Below, in pieces: positions 9,544-19,300 of a DNA stretch of 64,000 nt. Under the pieces are notes generated by a model, which searched no databases, was not told where the DNA came from, and saw only the letters and a list, made by a program, of their open reading frames with translations. Each line of letters opens with the position of its first letter. The first letter of the stretch is position 1. Origin of the DNA: Myxococcales bacterium (GTDB lineage Bacteria > Myxococcota > Myxococcia > Myxococcales > JAJYLH01); assembly GCA_021787845.1 (NCBI GenBank), contig JAJYLH010000005.1, forward strand, positions 150,658-214,657, written 5' to 3'. Position numbers and translations under genes: made by a program.

Positions 9544-11262
9544 CTATGCAGCGGCTACGGTGCCGGTCTCCGCCAGCGCCGGCAGCCACAGCCGGAAGGT
9601 CGCCCCGCCCCCTGCGGTCTCCTCCACCTCGACGCGCCCCTCGTGCTCCGTCGCGATGCGCTGCACGATCGCCAGACCGAGGCCGGTGCCTTCCACCTTG
9701 GTCGTGTAGTAGGGCTCGAAGACCTTCTGCCTCGAGGCGAGCGGAAGCCCGCGGCCGTGATCGGCGACCTCGAGCGCGACCCCCTCCTGCGCCCGGCGCG
9801 CGCGCAGCTCGATGCGCCCGCCGTCCGGCATCGCCTCGATGGCGTTCTTCACCAGGTTCACCAGGGCCCGCTGAACCTGGTCGCGGTCGACCCGCACCCC
9901 CGGCAGGTCCGGTTCGATCTCTGGCTCGAGGGCGACGCCCCCCGGCGGGCTCGAATAGAGAGCCGCAGCGCTCCTGATGAGCTCAGCCGGGGTCGCCGGG
10001 CTCAACACCGGCTTCGGCCACCGCGCCAGCTCGGAAAACTCGCTCGCCAGCCGCTTGAGCCGCGCCACCTCCTCGAGCACGGTCTGGGTCCCCTCGCGAA
10101 AGAAGCGGTCGAATTCCGGATGCTGCCGGTCGTGGGTGCGCTGCAAGGTCTCGACGGCCATCGCGATCGGCGTCAGCGGGTTCTTGATCTCGTGGGCGAG
10201 CGCCCGCGCGATCTGCTCCCACGCCGCGGTCCGCTCCGCCTGCGCCAGCCGGTCCTGCGCCCGCGCGAGCTTCTCGGTCATCTCGTTGAACGCCGCCACG
10301 AGCTGCCCCAGCTCCGCCGGCGCCCGCACCTCCACCCGATGGGAGAGGTCGCCCTTCGCGAGCTCCTGTGTCGCCGCCAAGAGCGCCTCCACCGGCGACA
10401 CCGTCCGCCGCGCCAGGGTCGCCGCCAGCACCCCGCCCACCGCCAGCGCCAGCGCGAACGCGACGAGCGCCCCCCAGGCGATGTGCTTCTTCGACTCGAC
10501 CAGCGTCGAGTCCGAGAGCCGGATTTCGAAAGTCCGCTCCCCGGTCTCGGCGGGCACCTCGATGCGCCTGAGCGCCCGCACCCGGCCGAGCACCGGCGGC
10601 AACACCCGGCGCCGCCGCGTCTCGCGCGCCCCCTCGTCCGGCAAGAGCGTCACCTCGCCCCGGACGAGGCTGCTCAGGCGCTCGAGCTCCGCCGAGCCGA
10701 CGAGCATCCCGCCGAGCACGAACGCTCCCGGTCGGCGCGCCACCGGAGCCACCCGCACCAGCGCCAACGCCTGCCCGATCTCGCCGCCCCGCTCGACCTC
10801 GACGGTCTCCAGGACCGCTTTCGAGGGGTTGGAACGGGCGAGGGCCAGCGCCGCCGCGTCCTCGTCGCCCAACCGCGCCGGCACCTGCCCGGAGAAGAGG
10901 ATGGTCCCGTCCCGGTCGATCACCTCCAGCACATCGAGACCGCTGTCGGCGAGCAGGCCGCGCGACTCGGCCACGAGGGAAGCCGTGTCGCCGTCGGTGA
11001 GCGACCGGGCGACCTCATCCGCGAGCCGGCCGCCCGCTTGCGCGCGGGTCCGCGATTCGACCTCGGCCCCGAGCCGGTCGAGCTCCGCCTCGACGACCTT
11101 CGCCGCCCCGTCGAGCTCGCGGGCGTAGGCGCGGTCGAAGGAGCCGTTCACCGACCGCAGCACGAGCGGCACGGTCAGGAGCGGCACCGCCGCCACCGCC
11201 GCGAACGCGAGCGCCAGGCGCGTCTGCAGCCGCATATTCGCCCACCGGCTCCGCTCCCGCAT
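9544..11262 (-). CDS. Membrane sensor histidine kinase (NtrY-like, HAMP + HisKA + HATPase)
   Basis: N-terminal TM MRLQTRLALAFAAVAAVPLLTVPLVL, HAMP region, HEIKNPLTPIAM H-box, GRGLPLASRQKVFEPYYTTKVEGTGLGLAIV. Confidence 0.92.
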   Translation of the reverse strand: MRERSRWANMRLQTRLALAFAAVAAVPLLTVPLVLRSVNGSFDRAYARELDGAAKVVEAELDRLGAEVESRTRAQAGGRLADEVARSLTDGDTASLVAESRGLLADSGLDVLEVIDRDGTILFSGQVPARLGDEDAAALALARSNPSKAVLETVEVERGGEIGQALALVRVAPVARRPGAFVLGGMLVGSAELERLSSLVRGEVTLLPDEGARETRRRRVLPPVLGRVRALRRIEVPAETGERTFEIRLSDSTLVESKKHIAWGALVAFALALAVGGVLAATLARRTVSPVEALLAATQELAKGDLSHRVEVRAPAELGQLVAAFNEMTEKLARAQDRLAQAERTAAWEQIARALAHEIKNPLTPIAMAVETLQRTHDRQHPEFDRFFREGTQTVLEEVARLKRLASEFSELARWPKPVLSPATPAELIRSAAALYSSPPGGVALEPEIEPDLPGVRVDRDQVQRALVNLVKNAIEAMPDGGRIELRARRAQEGVALEVADHGRGLPLASRQKVFEPYYTTKVEGTGLGLAIVQRIATEHEGRVEVEETAGGGATFRLWLPALAETGTVAAA

Positions 11263-12512
11263 CACGGCGGCGCTTCCGGTGGTTTGAGCCACGCCCGGGC
11301 GAGGTCCACCCGCCACGGAACCGCCGGCGCCGGCATCATCACCCGCGAGCCGACCGACACCGCTCCTCCTTCCCGGTAGAGCAGCACCGCCCCGACCTGG
11401 CGAGCGACCTCGCGCAAGGGCGCGTCGGCCCGCGCGGGCGTCGCGCCGTTCGCGGCCATCGCCTCGGCCCAGACCCGCGCCGCGGCTGGCGCGCCCGCCG
11501 CGAGCCGGGCGAGCGTCGCCGCTTCCACCCACGGCGGCGCGGTCGGAAGCGCGACCAGGGCGAGGTCGTAGTCGCCGTGCGAGAGCCGCGAAAAGTAGGC
11601 ATCGCGCGGCTCGGCCACGATTCTCGCGCTCATCCCCCGGTCGCGCAGGAGCACCTGGAGCCGCTCGGCGACGGTCCGGAGGTCCCGTTCCGAGTCATCG
11701 GTCGCGATCACCAACGTCTGCCGCGCCGGACGCACGCGCTCAAGCTTCGGCAGGGGCCACCCCGAGGGGAGACGGCCGAAACCGCGCAGGAACAGCCGCG
11801 CCAGCGACTCGCGGTTCAAGCGCGCCAACGCGGATTCGACGGAGGCCGCCGCGTCCGAGCCCTGGTGAACGAGCGCGAAGACATAACGCCCACCCGAACC
11901 GCTCTGGGTGAGCAGGACCCCATCCGCCGGCGGGTCGAGCCGGCGGCCGGAGCGGACCTCGACCCGAAGCTGGTCCAGGTAGGGGCGGCGCGCGGGCGAT
12001 CCGGGCTGCGCCGCGAGCGTCGACGGCGCGAAGGGACCGCCGCGCGACACCCCCAGCCACGGGAGCGAGAAGAGCGGCAGCTTTGTCAGGCGCGAGGCGC
12101 CGTCGATTAGAAGGGTGCGACCGTCGGCGCGAAACGAGAGGTCGGGAAGCGACACGACCGCGTTCCGCGCCGCCTGGTCGAGCGCCTGCGTCAGGTCCTG
12201 CGCGGTCAGAGGCGTTCCATCGGGCCACGTCGCGTCTGCCGGGATCTCGACAGCGCTGCTGCCTGGCGTCCAGCCGAGGTCGGCGAGCGAGAGCGAGGTC
12301 GCGTCGGCGAGCACCAGCTCGAGCGGATTCCACGCCCGCCACGGCTCCGGCGCGACCGGCGATTCCGGCCCCTCCACCACCAACTCGCCGCCGTATTGCG
12401 GCCGCAAGCCCGCGCGGGCGATCGATGGCAGCGCTAGCAATAGAACTATCGCCAGCGCGGCCTGATGACAGCGCCAACGCGGTCGGTTCGGTGGAGCGAT
12501 AGCGAAATCCAT
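11262..12512 (-). CDS. Exported protein resembling a peptide ABC transporter substrate-binding (SBP_bac_5-like) protein
   Basis: Signal-peptide-like N terminus then AGLRPQYGGELVVEGPE..., DLGWTPGSSAVEIPADATWPDGTPLTAQDLTQAL; start inferred at 12512. Confidence 0.6.
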   Translation of the reverse strand: MDFAIAPPNRPRWRCHQAALAIVLLLALPSIARAGLRPQYGGELVVEGPESPVAPEPWRAWNPLELVLADATSLSLADLGWTPGSSAVEIPADATWPDGTPLTAQDLTQALDQAARNAVVSLPDLSFRADGRTLLIDGASRLTKLPLFSLPWLGVSRGGPFAPSTLAAQPGSPARRPYLDQLRVEVRSGRRLDPPADGVLLTQSGSGGRYVFALVHQGSDAAASVESALARLNRESLARLFLRGFGRLPSGWPLPKLERVRPARQTLVIATDDSERDLRTVAERLQVLLRDRGMSARIVAEPRDAYFSRLSHGDYDLALVALPTAPPWVEAATLARLAAGAPAAARVWAEAMAANGATPARADAPLREVARQVGAVLLYREGGAVSVGSRVMMPAPAVPWRVDLARAWLKPPEAPP

Positions 12513-12586
12513 CCCGCTCGATGTCGCCGCCGGTAGCTGACCGCCACCAGTTCCGGTCCACGAAACCGCAGTCGCTGGGCATGACC

Positions 12587-13858
12587 TCATCGCGTCTCCG
12601 GCGGCAGGCGCTGGCCGAACGCGAAGAGGCGCGACCGGACGCCGTCGAACTGCACCGCGACGACGCGCGCGAAGCCCGCCCCGGTGACCGTGCCGATGGC
12701 GCCCAGAACGCCATGAATCGGCGCGGACTCGACCTGGCCGCCGGGCGCCTTCCCCAAGGGCGACACGACCAGCCGGTCGGACCGCGCCGAGCCCGGCCAG
12801 AGCGGCAGCGTCCGCACCAGCTCGGGCACGCCGTCGCGGTTCAAGTCCACCAGCGCGACCCCGTCGCCCGCCCTCATCGGCTCTCCGGTAGCGCCGCCGC
12901 CAACCGTCGCGCCATCCTCGGTCACCGCCGCCCAGCGCGCTGGCGCGTTGGTCGCGCCCGGCACGTACGCGATCGCCGCCAGGTCGCGGTTCTCGTAGCG
13001 CAGGAGGTCGGTCCCCGCAACGCCCTGCGCGACCGGTGCCGCCCCCCGATCGGGCGGCGCGAGGGGAATGCCGTCGACGAGGTGGAAGCGCCCGACGACG
13101 CCGTTCTTGACGCTGACGACCGCGCCGCGGTTCCGATCGTGGATGCCGAAGGCGACGACGAGCGCGCCCTTCTCGGCCCGGCAGCTCGCGGTCGCGCCGG
13201 GCGTGCGCGCGCGGGCGCGCAAGGCCGCCGGCAGCGGCGCCTGCGCGAGGGGCGTCAGGCCGGAAAGCGACCAGCGCAGGACCACGAGCGTGTCGGCGGT
13301 GACGAGCGCGACCTCCGGCGCGCCGTCGCCCTTCACGTCGTCGCCGCACAAGGCCAGGACCTCGCCGTCGACCGCGCCGAGGAGCCAGGTCTCGAGCCCA
13401 CCGCCGGCGCCCGAGAGCCAGGTGGCGAGAACCTTGCCGAGCGGCGCTTCCACCGCGGTCGAGAGGAGAACGGCTGGGCTCTTGCCCGACGTCAGGGGCC
13501 CCAGCACGTCCACCGTCGCCGCGAGCACCGTCCCCGCGACCCGCAGGCGCACCCGCACCGTCCGGTCGGCCGCCGGCGAGAGCGCTTGGCTCGCGGCGCC
13601 GAGGAGGGCTGCGCACCGACCGGCGGCGGCGTCGGAAAGCTCCAGCGCCGCCCCTTCCGCCGAAAGGTCGAGCGAGACCGCTTTCGCACCGCTCAGGCTC
13701 GGGCGTGCCGCCGTGGCGACGGCCGCGCACAGCGCTTCCACGCCCTCCTTGACCGGAGCCGCCGAGCTTCTGAGCGGCAGGACGAAGAGGAGCAGCAGGG
13801 CGCCGACCGTCGACCCGCGCCGGGGCGAAGCGCTGCCGCTACGCGCGGCGGCGGTCAT
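12587..13858 (-). CDS. Exported hypothetical protein with FG-GAP/VCBS-like segments
   Basis: Signal-like N terminus MTAAARSG...LLLLFVLPLRSSA; GDDVKGDGAPEVALVTADTLVV and ALVDLNRDGVPELVRT resemble FG-GAP repeats. Confidence 0.6.
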   Translation of the reverse strand: MTAAARSGSASPRRGSTVGALLLLFVLPLRSSAAPVKEGVEALCAAVATAARPSLSGAKAVSLDLSAEGAALELSDAAAGRCAALLGAASQALSPAADRTVRVRLRVAGTVLAATVDVLGPLTSGKSPAVLLSTAVEAPLGKVLATWLSGAGGGLETWLLGAVDGEVLALCGDDVKGDGAPEVALVTADTLVVLRWSLSGLTPLAQAPLPAALRARARTPGATASCRAEKGALVVAFGIHDRNRGAVVSVKNGVVGRFHLVDGIPLAPPDRGAAPVAQGVAGTDLLRYENRDLAAIAYVPGATNAPARWAAVTEDGATVGGGATGEPMRAGDGVALVDLNRDGVPELVRTLPLWPGSARSDRLVVSPLGKAPGGQVESAPIHGVLGAIGTVTGAGFARVVAVQFDGVRSRLFAFGQRLPPETR

Positions 13859-16662
13859 GGCGCCTGGCTCCGGAAGTAGTCCTCGGTGGTCACCTGGCTG
13901 TCGGGAGGCGAGACCTCGTTCGGCTCGGTGCCGGCGAGGTAGTACTCGGTGGCGACGAAAGGCGAGTGGGGGCCGGCGAGGAGCCCGGTGCGCGGGTCGA
14001 TCTGCGCGGTGACGACGCCGGCGGGCGCCATCCACTCGGCGGGGGGCGCTTGCGCTTCCGCCACCTTCATGAAGCCGAGCCAGATCGGCCCGGCCGTCCG
14101 GGCGCCGGTCTCGCCGTGGCCGAGCATCCCGTGGTCGTCGAAGCCGACCCAGGCGCCGGCGATCATCTCCGGGGTGAAGCCGAGGAACCAGCCGTCCCTG
14201 AGGCCGCTCGAGGTGCCGGTCTTGCCGGCGATGGGCCGCCCGAGCTGCAAGAGGAAGTGCGCGGTGCCGTCGGAGTCCTCCACCACGCCCCGCATCATCT
14301 GGCTCGTGACGAAGGCGACGTCCGGCCGCAGGCCCCGCGGCGAAGGCGGGAACGGCGTCTGTCCCGGCGGCGAAAGCGGCGGCTGCTCCTGGTATTGGGT
14401 GTTATTTTGATAGAGCACTTGGCCGGAGGCGGAGAGCACTTCCTTGATCAGCACCGGGGGAGCGTAGCGGCCCTCCATCGCGAAGGTCGCGTAGGCGTTG
14501 GTCAACTCGAGCGGGGTCACCTCGCCGGTGCCGAGGGCGGCGGTGATGCTGTCGGGGATGCGACTGTCGATGCCGGCGCGGTAGGCGGTCTGTTTGACGA
14601 GGTCGAGGCCGTGCTGCTCCATGTCGTCGAAGGACAGGGGCGTCGCCGGGAGGCAGCCGATGTCGCCGATGAGCTTGACCGCGACGGTGTTCTTCGACTC
14701 GGCGAGGGCCTGCCGCATCGACATCGGACCTTCGAAGACGCCGCGCTCGTAGTCCTGGGGCGACCAGACCTTGCCGGTGAACTTGTCGCGAATCGGCACC
14801 GGGGTGTCGTCGACCGTCGCCCGCGGCTGGAAGACGATGCAGCGTTTGCGAACGTCCTCGGGGGCGCTGGTGGGTAGAAGCGCTCTCGCTTGGCCGACCC
14901 GGAGCGCGGTCGCGTAGACGAAGGGCTTGAACGAGCTTCCCGGCTGGCGCATCGCCTGGGTCGCGCGGTTGAAGGAGGAGAGCGCCTCGTCGTAGCCGCC
15001 CACCAGCGCCACCACCCCGCGGGTGGCGGGGTCGATGGCGACGAGGGCGCCCTGCACTTTCGGAATCTGCTCCAGGGCGACCTCCACCCGGTCGCGGTGG
15101 CAGCGCTTTCGCGCGCGTGCGCGTCCCGCGCAGGGGGTGATGCGGGCGATCCGCACCCGGACGAGGTCGCCGGGCTCGACGAGGTCCCGCATCGAGCGCG
15201 GGCGCGGCGTGTAGAGCGCCGGGTCGAACTTGCGGGCCCAGCCGGAGGTCGAGAGGGGCAGCACCGCTTCCGTGGTACCGAGGTCGACGGTCGCCTGCGC
15301 CGGCGCGACCTCCTCCACCCGCGCCACCACCTCGGTGCCCGTCGCGAGCGGCGCCCACCGGACCTGCCGGGCGAGCGCGGCCAGCAGCTTCGCCGTCGCC
15401 GTGGGGTTACGCTCCTGGTGCTTGAGAGCGGTGAGGTCGAGCGACGAGAGATCCAGCACCGACCTCGGGTCGACCGGGCGCACCTTGCGCGCGATCGCCT
15501 GCTGGAACCGCTTGGCGACGAGCGGCCGGAGCGCGCTCCAGAGATCCTCGTCCAACTGCCCCGACGGCCCCCGGTAGCCCTGCCGCTTGTCGACGGCCCT
15601 CAAGCCCGCCTGCACCGCGGCCTCGGCGGCGCGCTGGAGGGTGGGGTCCATCATCGTCACCACCTGGAGGCCGTCGTCGTCCACCGCTTTCTCGCCGAAC
15701 TTCGCGACCAGCCGCCGCCGCACCTCGTCCAGGTAGTAGGCGCCCACGGGCTTCGGGGGGTCGGGAGCGGTGACGATGGGCCTCGCGATTTCCCGGTCGG
15801 CGACGGCGCGGCTCAAGTAGCCGTTCTTCACCATCTCGTCGAGGACGTAGATCTGCCGGGCCTTGGCGCGCTTCGGGTTCGACTTGGGGTTGAGCCCGTT
15901 CGGGTCCTTGGGTATCGCCGCGAGCGCCGCCGCCTCGCCCACGGTCAGGTCTTTCGCGCTCTTGCCGAAGTAGTAGCGGGAGGCCTCCTCGATCCCGTAG
16001 CGCAGGTGCCCGAAGTAGATCTGGTTCAGGTAGAGGTAGAGGATCTGCTGCTTCGAGAGCTTCTGCTCCAGCCGGTGCGCGAGGATCGCCTCCTTGATCT
16101 TGCGCGACAGGCGGCGCTTGTTGCTCAGGAGCATCGTCTTCACGATCTGCTGCGTCAGGGTGGACGCGCCGCGGATGTGGGCGCCCGGACGCAGGTCGTG
16201 GAGGAACGCCTTGAAGATGCCGAAGTAGTCGATGCCCGCGTGGCGGAAGAAGTTCTTGTCTTCGGCGCTGACGATGGCCTGAATCATCACCGGCGGAATC
16301 TGGTCGATGGGAACGACGGTCCGCCGCTCTTCGAAGAACTCGCCGACCAGGGTCTTCCCGTCGGCCGCGTAGACGTGGGTCGTCTGCAACGGCCGGTAGT
16401 CCTCCATCGTGTCGAACGACGGAAGGCTGCGGCCGTAGTACCAGAAGAGGCCGACCACCGCGCCCGCGCCGAGCACGAGCACGAGGCCGCCCGCGAGGAG
16501 CGCCTGCCAGAGCACCCGCCGCCACCGCGCCCGAGGAGGGCGCGTGCCCTCCCGCCCTGACGCAGCGCTCCAGAGCTCCTCCACGGGCGTGCCCGGGTCG
16601 GTCGTCACATCGGAAGGGTCCAACTCGTTCTCGGGCATCGGCCGCCGGATGCTAACCGTCAC
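13855..16662 (-). CDS. mrcA: Penicillin-binding protein 1A (transglycosylase/transpeptidase)
   Basis: GT51: SAEDKNFFRHAGIDYFGIFKAFL...RGASTLTQQIVKTMLLSNKR; TP: RQPGSSFKPFVYATAL, SKNTVAVKL, KTGTSSGLRDGWFLG. Confidence 0.96.
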   Translation of the reverse strand: MTVSIRRPMPENELDPSDVTTDPGTPVEELWSAASGREGTRPPRARWRRVLWQALLAGGLVLVLGAGAVVGLFWYYGRSLPSFDTMEDYRPLQTTHVYAADGKTLVGEFFEERRTVVPIDQIPPVMIQAIVSAEDKNFFRHAGIDYFGIFKAFLHDLRPGAHIRGASTLTQQIVKTMLLSNKRRLSRKIKEAILAHRLEQKLSKQQILYLYLNQIYFGHLRYGIEEASRYYFGKSAKDLTVGEAAALAAIPKDPNGLNPKSNPKRAKARQIYVLDEMVKNGYLSRAVADREIARPIVTAPDPPKPVGAYYLDEVRRRLVAKFGEKAVDDDGLQVVTMMDPTLQRAAEAAVQAGLRAVDKRQGYRGPSGQLDEDLWSALRPLVAKRFQQAIARKVRPVDPRSVLDLSSLDLTALKHQERNPTATAKLLAALARQVRWAPLATGTEVVARVEEVAPAQATVDLGTTEAVLPLSTSGWARKFDPALYTPRPRSMRDLVEPGDLVRVRIARITPCAGRARARKRCHRDRVEVALEQIPKVQGALVAIDPATRGVVALVGGYDEALSSFNRATQAMRQPGSSFKPFVYATALRVGQARALLPTSAPEDVRKRCIVFQPRATVDDTPVPIRDKFTGKVWSPQDYERGVFEGPMSMRQALAESKNTVAVKLIGDIGCLPATPLSFDDMEQHGLDLVKQTAYRAGIDSRIPDSITAALGTGEVTPLELTNAYATFAMEGRYAPPVLIKEVLSASGQVLYQNNTQYQEQPPLSPPGQTPFPPSPRGLRPDVAFVTSQMMRGVVEDSDGTAHFLLQLGRPIAGKTGTSSGLRDGWFLGFTPEMIAGAWVGFDDHGMLGHGETGARTAGPIWLGFMKVAEAQAPPAEWMAPAGVVTAQIDPRTGLLAGPHSPFVATEYYLAGTEPNEVSPPDSQVTTEDYFRSQAP

Positions 16663-16808
16663 CCGGGGCCGCTTGCATCCCGCGGGCCGTCCGCTTCAGC
16701 CTTCGGCGCGTTGAGGCAAAACGCCCGAGCTGATAACGTCCGCCGACGGCGCCCGAAGCGGCTGTGGACGGCCTGCTCGCCGCCTCTCGAACCCCTCGCG
16801 AGAGAAAG

Positions 16809-18446
16809 ATGTCCAGCTCGCTCGCCACCCAGATCGAGAGCATCGTCGCGCCGCGCCAGGGCGTGGTCCTCGACGACCGGCGACTGCCGCTCTTCAAGCT
16901 GGACCGGCGGCTTCGCGACGGCGAGCACGTCTGCTCCTGGAAAGCGACGGTGGTGGACAACGAGCTGCTCGAGCAGGGCGCGCCGGGCGAGGTGATGCTC
17001 CAGGCGATCGCGCTGCCGCCCGGCCTGCCGCCGATGCAGGTCGCCCGCGCGCTCGAACCGACGCTCATCGACCACCCCCGCATCCAGCTCGTCCACTCGG
17101 CCGCGCTCCCGTCAGCCGTCCTCACCGCGATCCAGCCGGACGAGCCCTCCGGGCTCTTGCCGCCGCTGCACCAGCTTCCCGTCGCCGACGATGTGCCGGT
17201 GGTCTTGCTCGTCAAGGAATGGCTGGAAGCGGTGCCGCTCTTGACCTGGTGGAAGAACCAGGGGGAAGCGCTGCCGCTCAGCGGCATCCTGGACCTCTTG
17301 GACACCGCCGCCGAGGCCCTCGCGGCGCTCCACCGGCGCGGCTTCGCCCACGGCTCGGTGATGCCCGAATCGCTCGGCATGCAAGAGCTCGTCAACCCGA
17401 TCATTCCCGGCTCGGAGCCGGAGAAAGTGTGGGTCCCGAAGCTGTTCGACCTCGGCCTGACGCGGACGCTCGCGCCGCCCGGGAGCTGGCCGAGCGGGCC
17501 GGCGGCCCTCTGGTGCGCACCCGAAGCCTTCGATCCCGATGGCACCGTCGACTGGCGCCGGGTCGACCAGCTCGCGCTCGCCGCCATTCTCTACGCGCTC
17601 TGGACCGACCATCTCCCCTTCGAGAGCCTGCCGGCCGACCCGACCCCGACCGACGCGCGGCAGGCGCGGCGCCGGCAAATAGAAGCGCTCCCGCCACCCA
17701 GGGGCAACCCCCGCGCCCGCCGGCTGGGCGTGACCCCCGCGATGAGCGCGGCCTGCATGCGGGCGATGGCGGCCGACCCGGCGGAGCGGTTCCCCTCGGT
17801 CGACGCCTTCAGCCAGACCCTGCGCCGCGCGACCCGGGAGAACGCCCGGCAGGTCGCGTCGGGCGTGGACACCGGTCCGGGCACCCAGCCGGGCACCTAC
17901 GTCGGAGCCCTGTTCCGCTCTCGCAGTACGGCAGCGGAGCCGTCTAGCGCCGGCGCTGCTCCCCTTCCGGCGCTCGCGCAGCGGCCCGAGCGGCCGGCGC
18001 CCCTCGGGGCGAGGCAAGCGGAGCTGCCCGCCGTGATCGTGGAGGGGGCTGCACCCATGGCTCGGGCCGACGAGCCGGCGCCGGCTCCCCTGGCGCCCAC
18101 CCCGCCCGCGCCAGCCGCGGTCTCGCGGTCGCCCGCGTCGGTCGAGGAGCGCCGGCGCACGAAGATCCTCACCTCGCCCGGCGCCGACACCGGGGACACC
18201 CCGCTGCATCCCGACGAGGAGGAGCGCCGGCAGGCCGAACGCGTGACCTCGCTGCCGGCTCTTCCGGTCTCGCCCTGGGCGTTCAACCGGCTCGCGACCC
18301 TCCTCTTCTTCGTCTGGCTCGCGACCCTCGCCCTGCTCTTTTGGCAGAGCCTCGGCGACTCGCCCCTCCCGCCGGACCCGACCGTCGTCCAGATGCACCG
18401 AGCGAGCGAGCGGGTCCCGTCGACCCGAACCACCTCGGCGCCCTAG
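16809..18446 (+). CDS. Protein-kinase-like (predicted pseudokinase) protein with C-terminal TM helix
   Basis: Kinase-like layout but catalytic loop HRRGFAHGSVMPESL lacks the HRD aspartate and DFG is DLG; C-terminal hydrophobic NRLATLLFFVWLATLALLFW. Confidence 0.65.
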   Translation: MSSSLATQIESIVAPRQGVVLDDRRLPLFKLDRRLRDGEHVCSWKATVVDNELLEQGAPGEVMLQAIALPPGLPPMQVARALEPTLIDHPRIQLVHSAALPSAVLTAIQPDEPSGLLPPLHQLPVADDVPVVLLVKEWLEAVPLLTWWKNQGEALPLSGILDLLDTAAEALAALHRRGFAHGSVMPESLGMQELVNPIIPGSEPEKVWVPKLFDLGLTRTLAPPGSWPSGPAALWCAPEAFDPDGTVDWRRVDQLALAAILYALWTDHLPFESLPADPTPTDARQARRRQIEALPPPRGNPRARRLGVTPAMSAACMRAMAADPAERFPSVDAFSQTLRRATRENARQVASGVDTGPGTQPGTYVGALFRSRSTAAEPSSAGAAPLPALAQRPERPAPLGARQAELPAVIVEGAAPMARADEPAPAPLAPTPPAPAAVSRSPASVEERRRTKILTSPGADTGDTPLHPDEEERRQAERVTSLPALPVSPWAFNRLATLLFFVWLATLALLFWQSLGDSPLPPDPTVVQMHRASERVPSTRTTSAP

Positions 18447-18457
18447 GTTCTCTTTCG

Positions 18458-19300
18458 ATGCGCACGCGACCGTTCGGACCCGAGGCGACGGCGGTGCCGG
18501 TCGTCGGCCAAGGCACCTGGCACCTGGAGCTCGACGACCGGTCCCAGGCGATTCGCGCCCTGCGGGAGGGGCTCGACCTCGGCTTGACGCACCTCGACAC
18601 CGCTGAGCTCTACGGCAGCGGTGAGGCAGAGCGTATCGTCGGGGAGGCGATCGCCGGGCGGCGGGACCAGGTGTTCCTGGTTTCGAAGGTGATGCCGTCG
18701 CACGCGACCGAGGCCGGCACCCGGCGCGCCTGCGAGGCGAGCCTCGAGCGCCTTCGCACCGACCGGCTCGACCTGTACCTGCTCCACTGGCCGGGCTCGC
18801 ATCCGCTCGAGGAGACGATCCGCGCGTTCGAGGACCTGGTCGCGAGCGGGAAGATCCGCGCCTGGGGCGTGTCCAACTTCGACGTCCCGCTGCTCGCGCG
18901 AGCGCGCGACCTCGCGGGCCCCGGGCGAATCGCCTGCGCCCAGGTGCTCTACCACCTGGGCGCGCGGCACCTCGAGGCGGCGGTGCTGCCCTGGTGCGCG
19001 AAAGAGAAGGTGGCGGTGGTAGGCTACAGCCCCTTCGGCTCCGGGGACTTTCCCTCGCCCTCGTCGCCGGGCGGGCGCCTGCTCGCGCGAATCGCGAAGC
19101 ACCATCGCGCGACCGCGCGCCAGGTCGCGCTCTCTTTCCTGCTCCGGCGGGAGCTGTTCCTCATTCCGAAGGCCGCCCGGCCCGCGCACGTCGCCGAGAA
19201 CGCGAAGGCCGCCGACCTCGACCTCTCCGCCGCCGAGATCGACCGGATTGCGGCAGCGTTTCCCCTGGACGAGACCGAGCCCGAGCTCGAGACGCTCTAG
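18458..19300 (+). CDS. Aldo/keto reductase
   Basis: LTHLDTAELYGSGEAERIVGEAIAGRRDQVFLVSKVMP, LLHWPGSHPLEETIRAFEDLVASGKIRAWGVSNFD. Confidence 0.95.
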   Translation: MRTRPFGPEATAVPVVGQGTWHLELDDRSQAIRALREGLDLGLTHLDTAELYGSGEAERIVGEAIAGRRDQVFLVSKVMPSHATEAGTRRACEASLERLRTDRLDLYLLHWPGSHPLEETIRAFEDLVASGKIRAWGVSNFDVPLLARARDLAGPGRIACAQVLYHLGARHLEAAVLPWCAKEKVAVVGYSPFGSGDFPSPSSPGGRLLARIAKHHRATARQVALSFLLRRELFLIPKAARPAHVAENAKAADLDLSAAEIDRIAAAFPLDETEPELETL

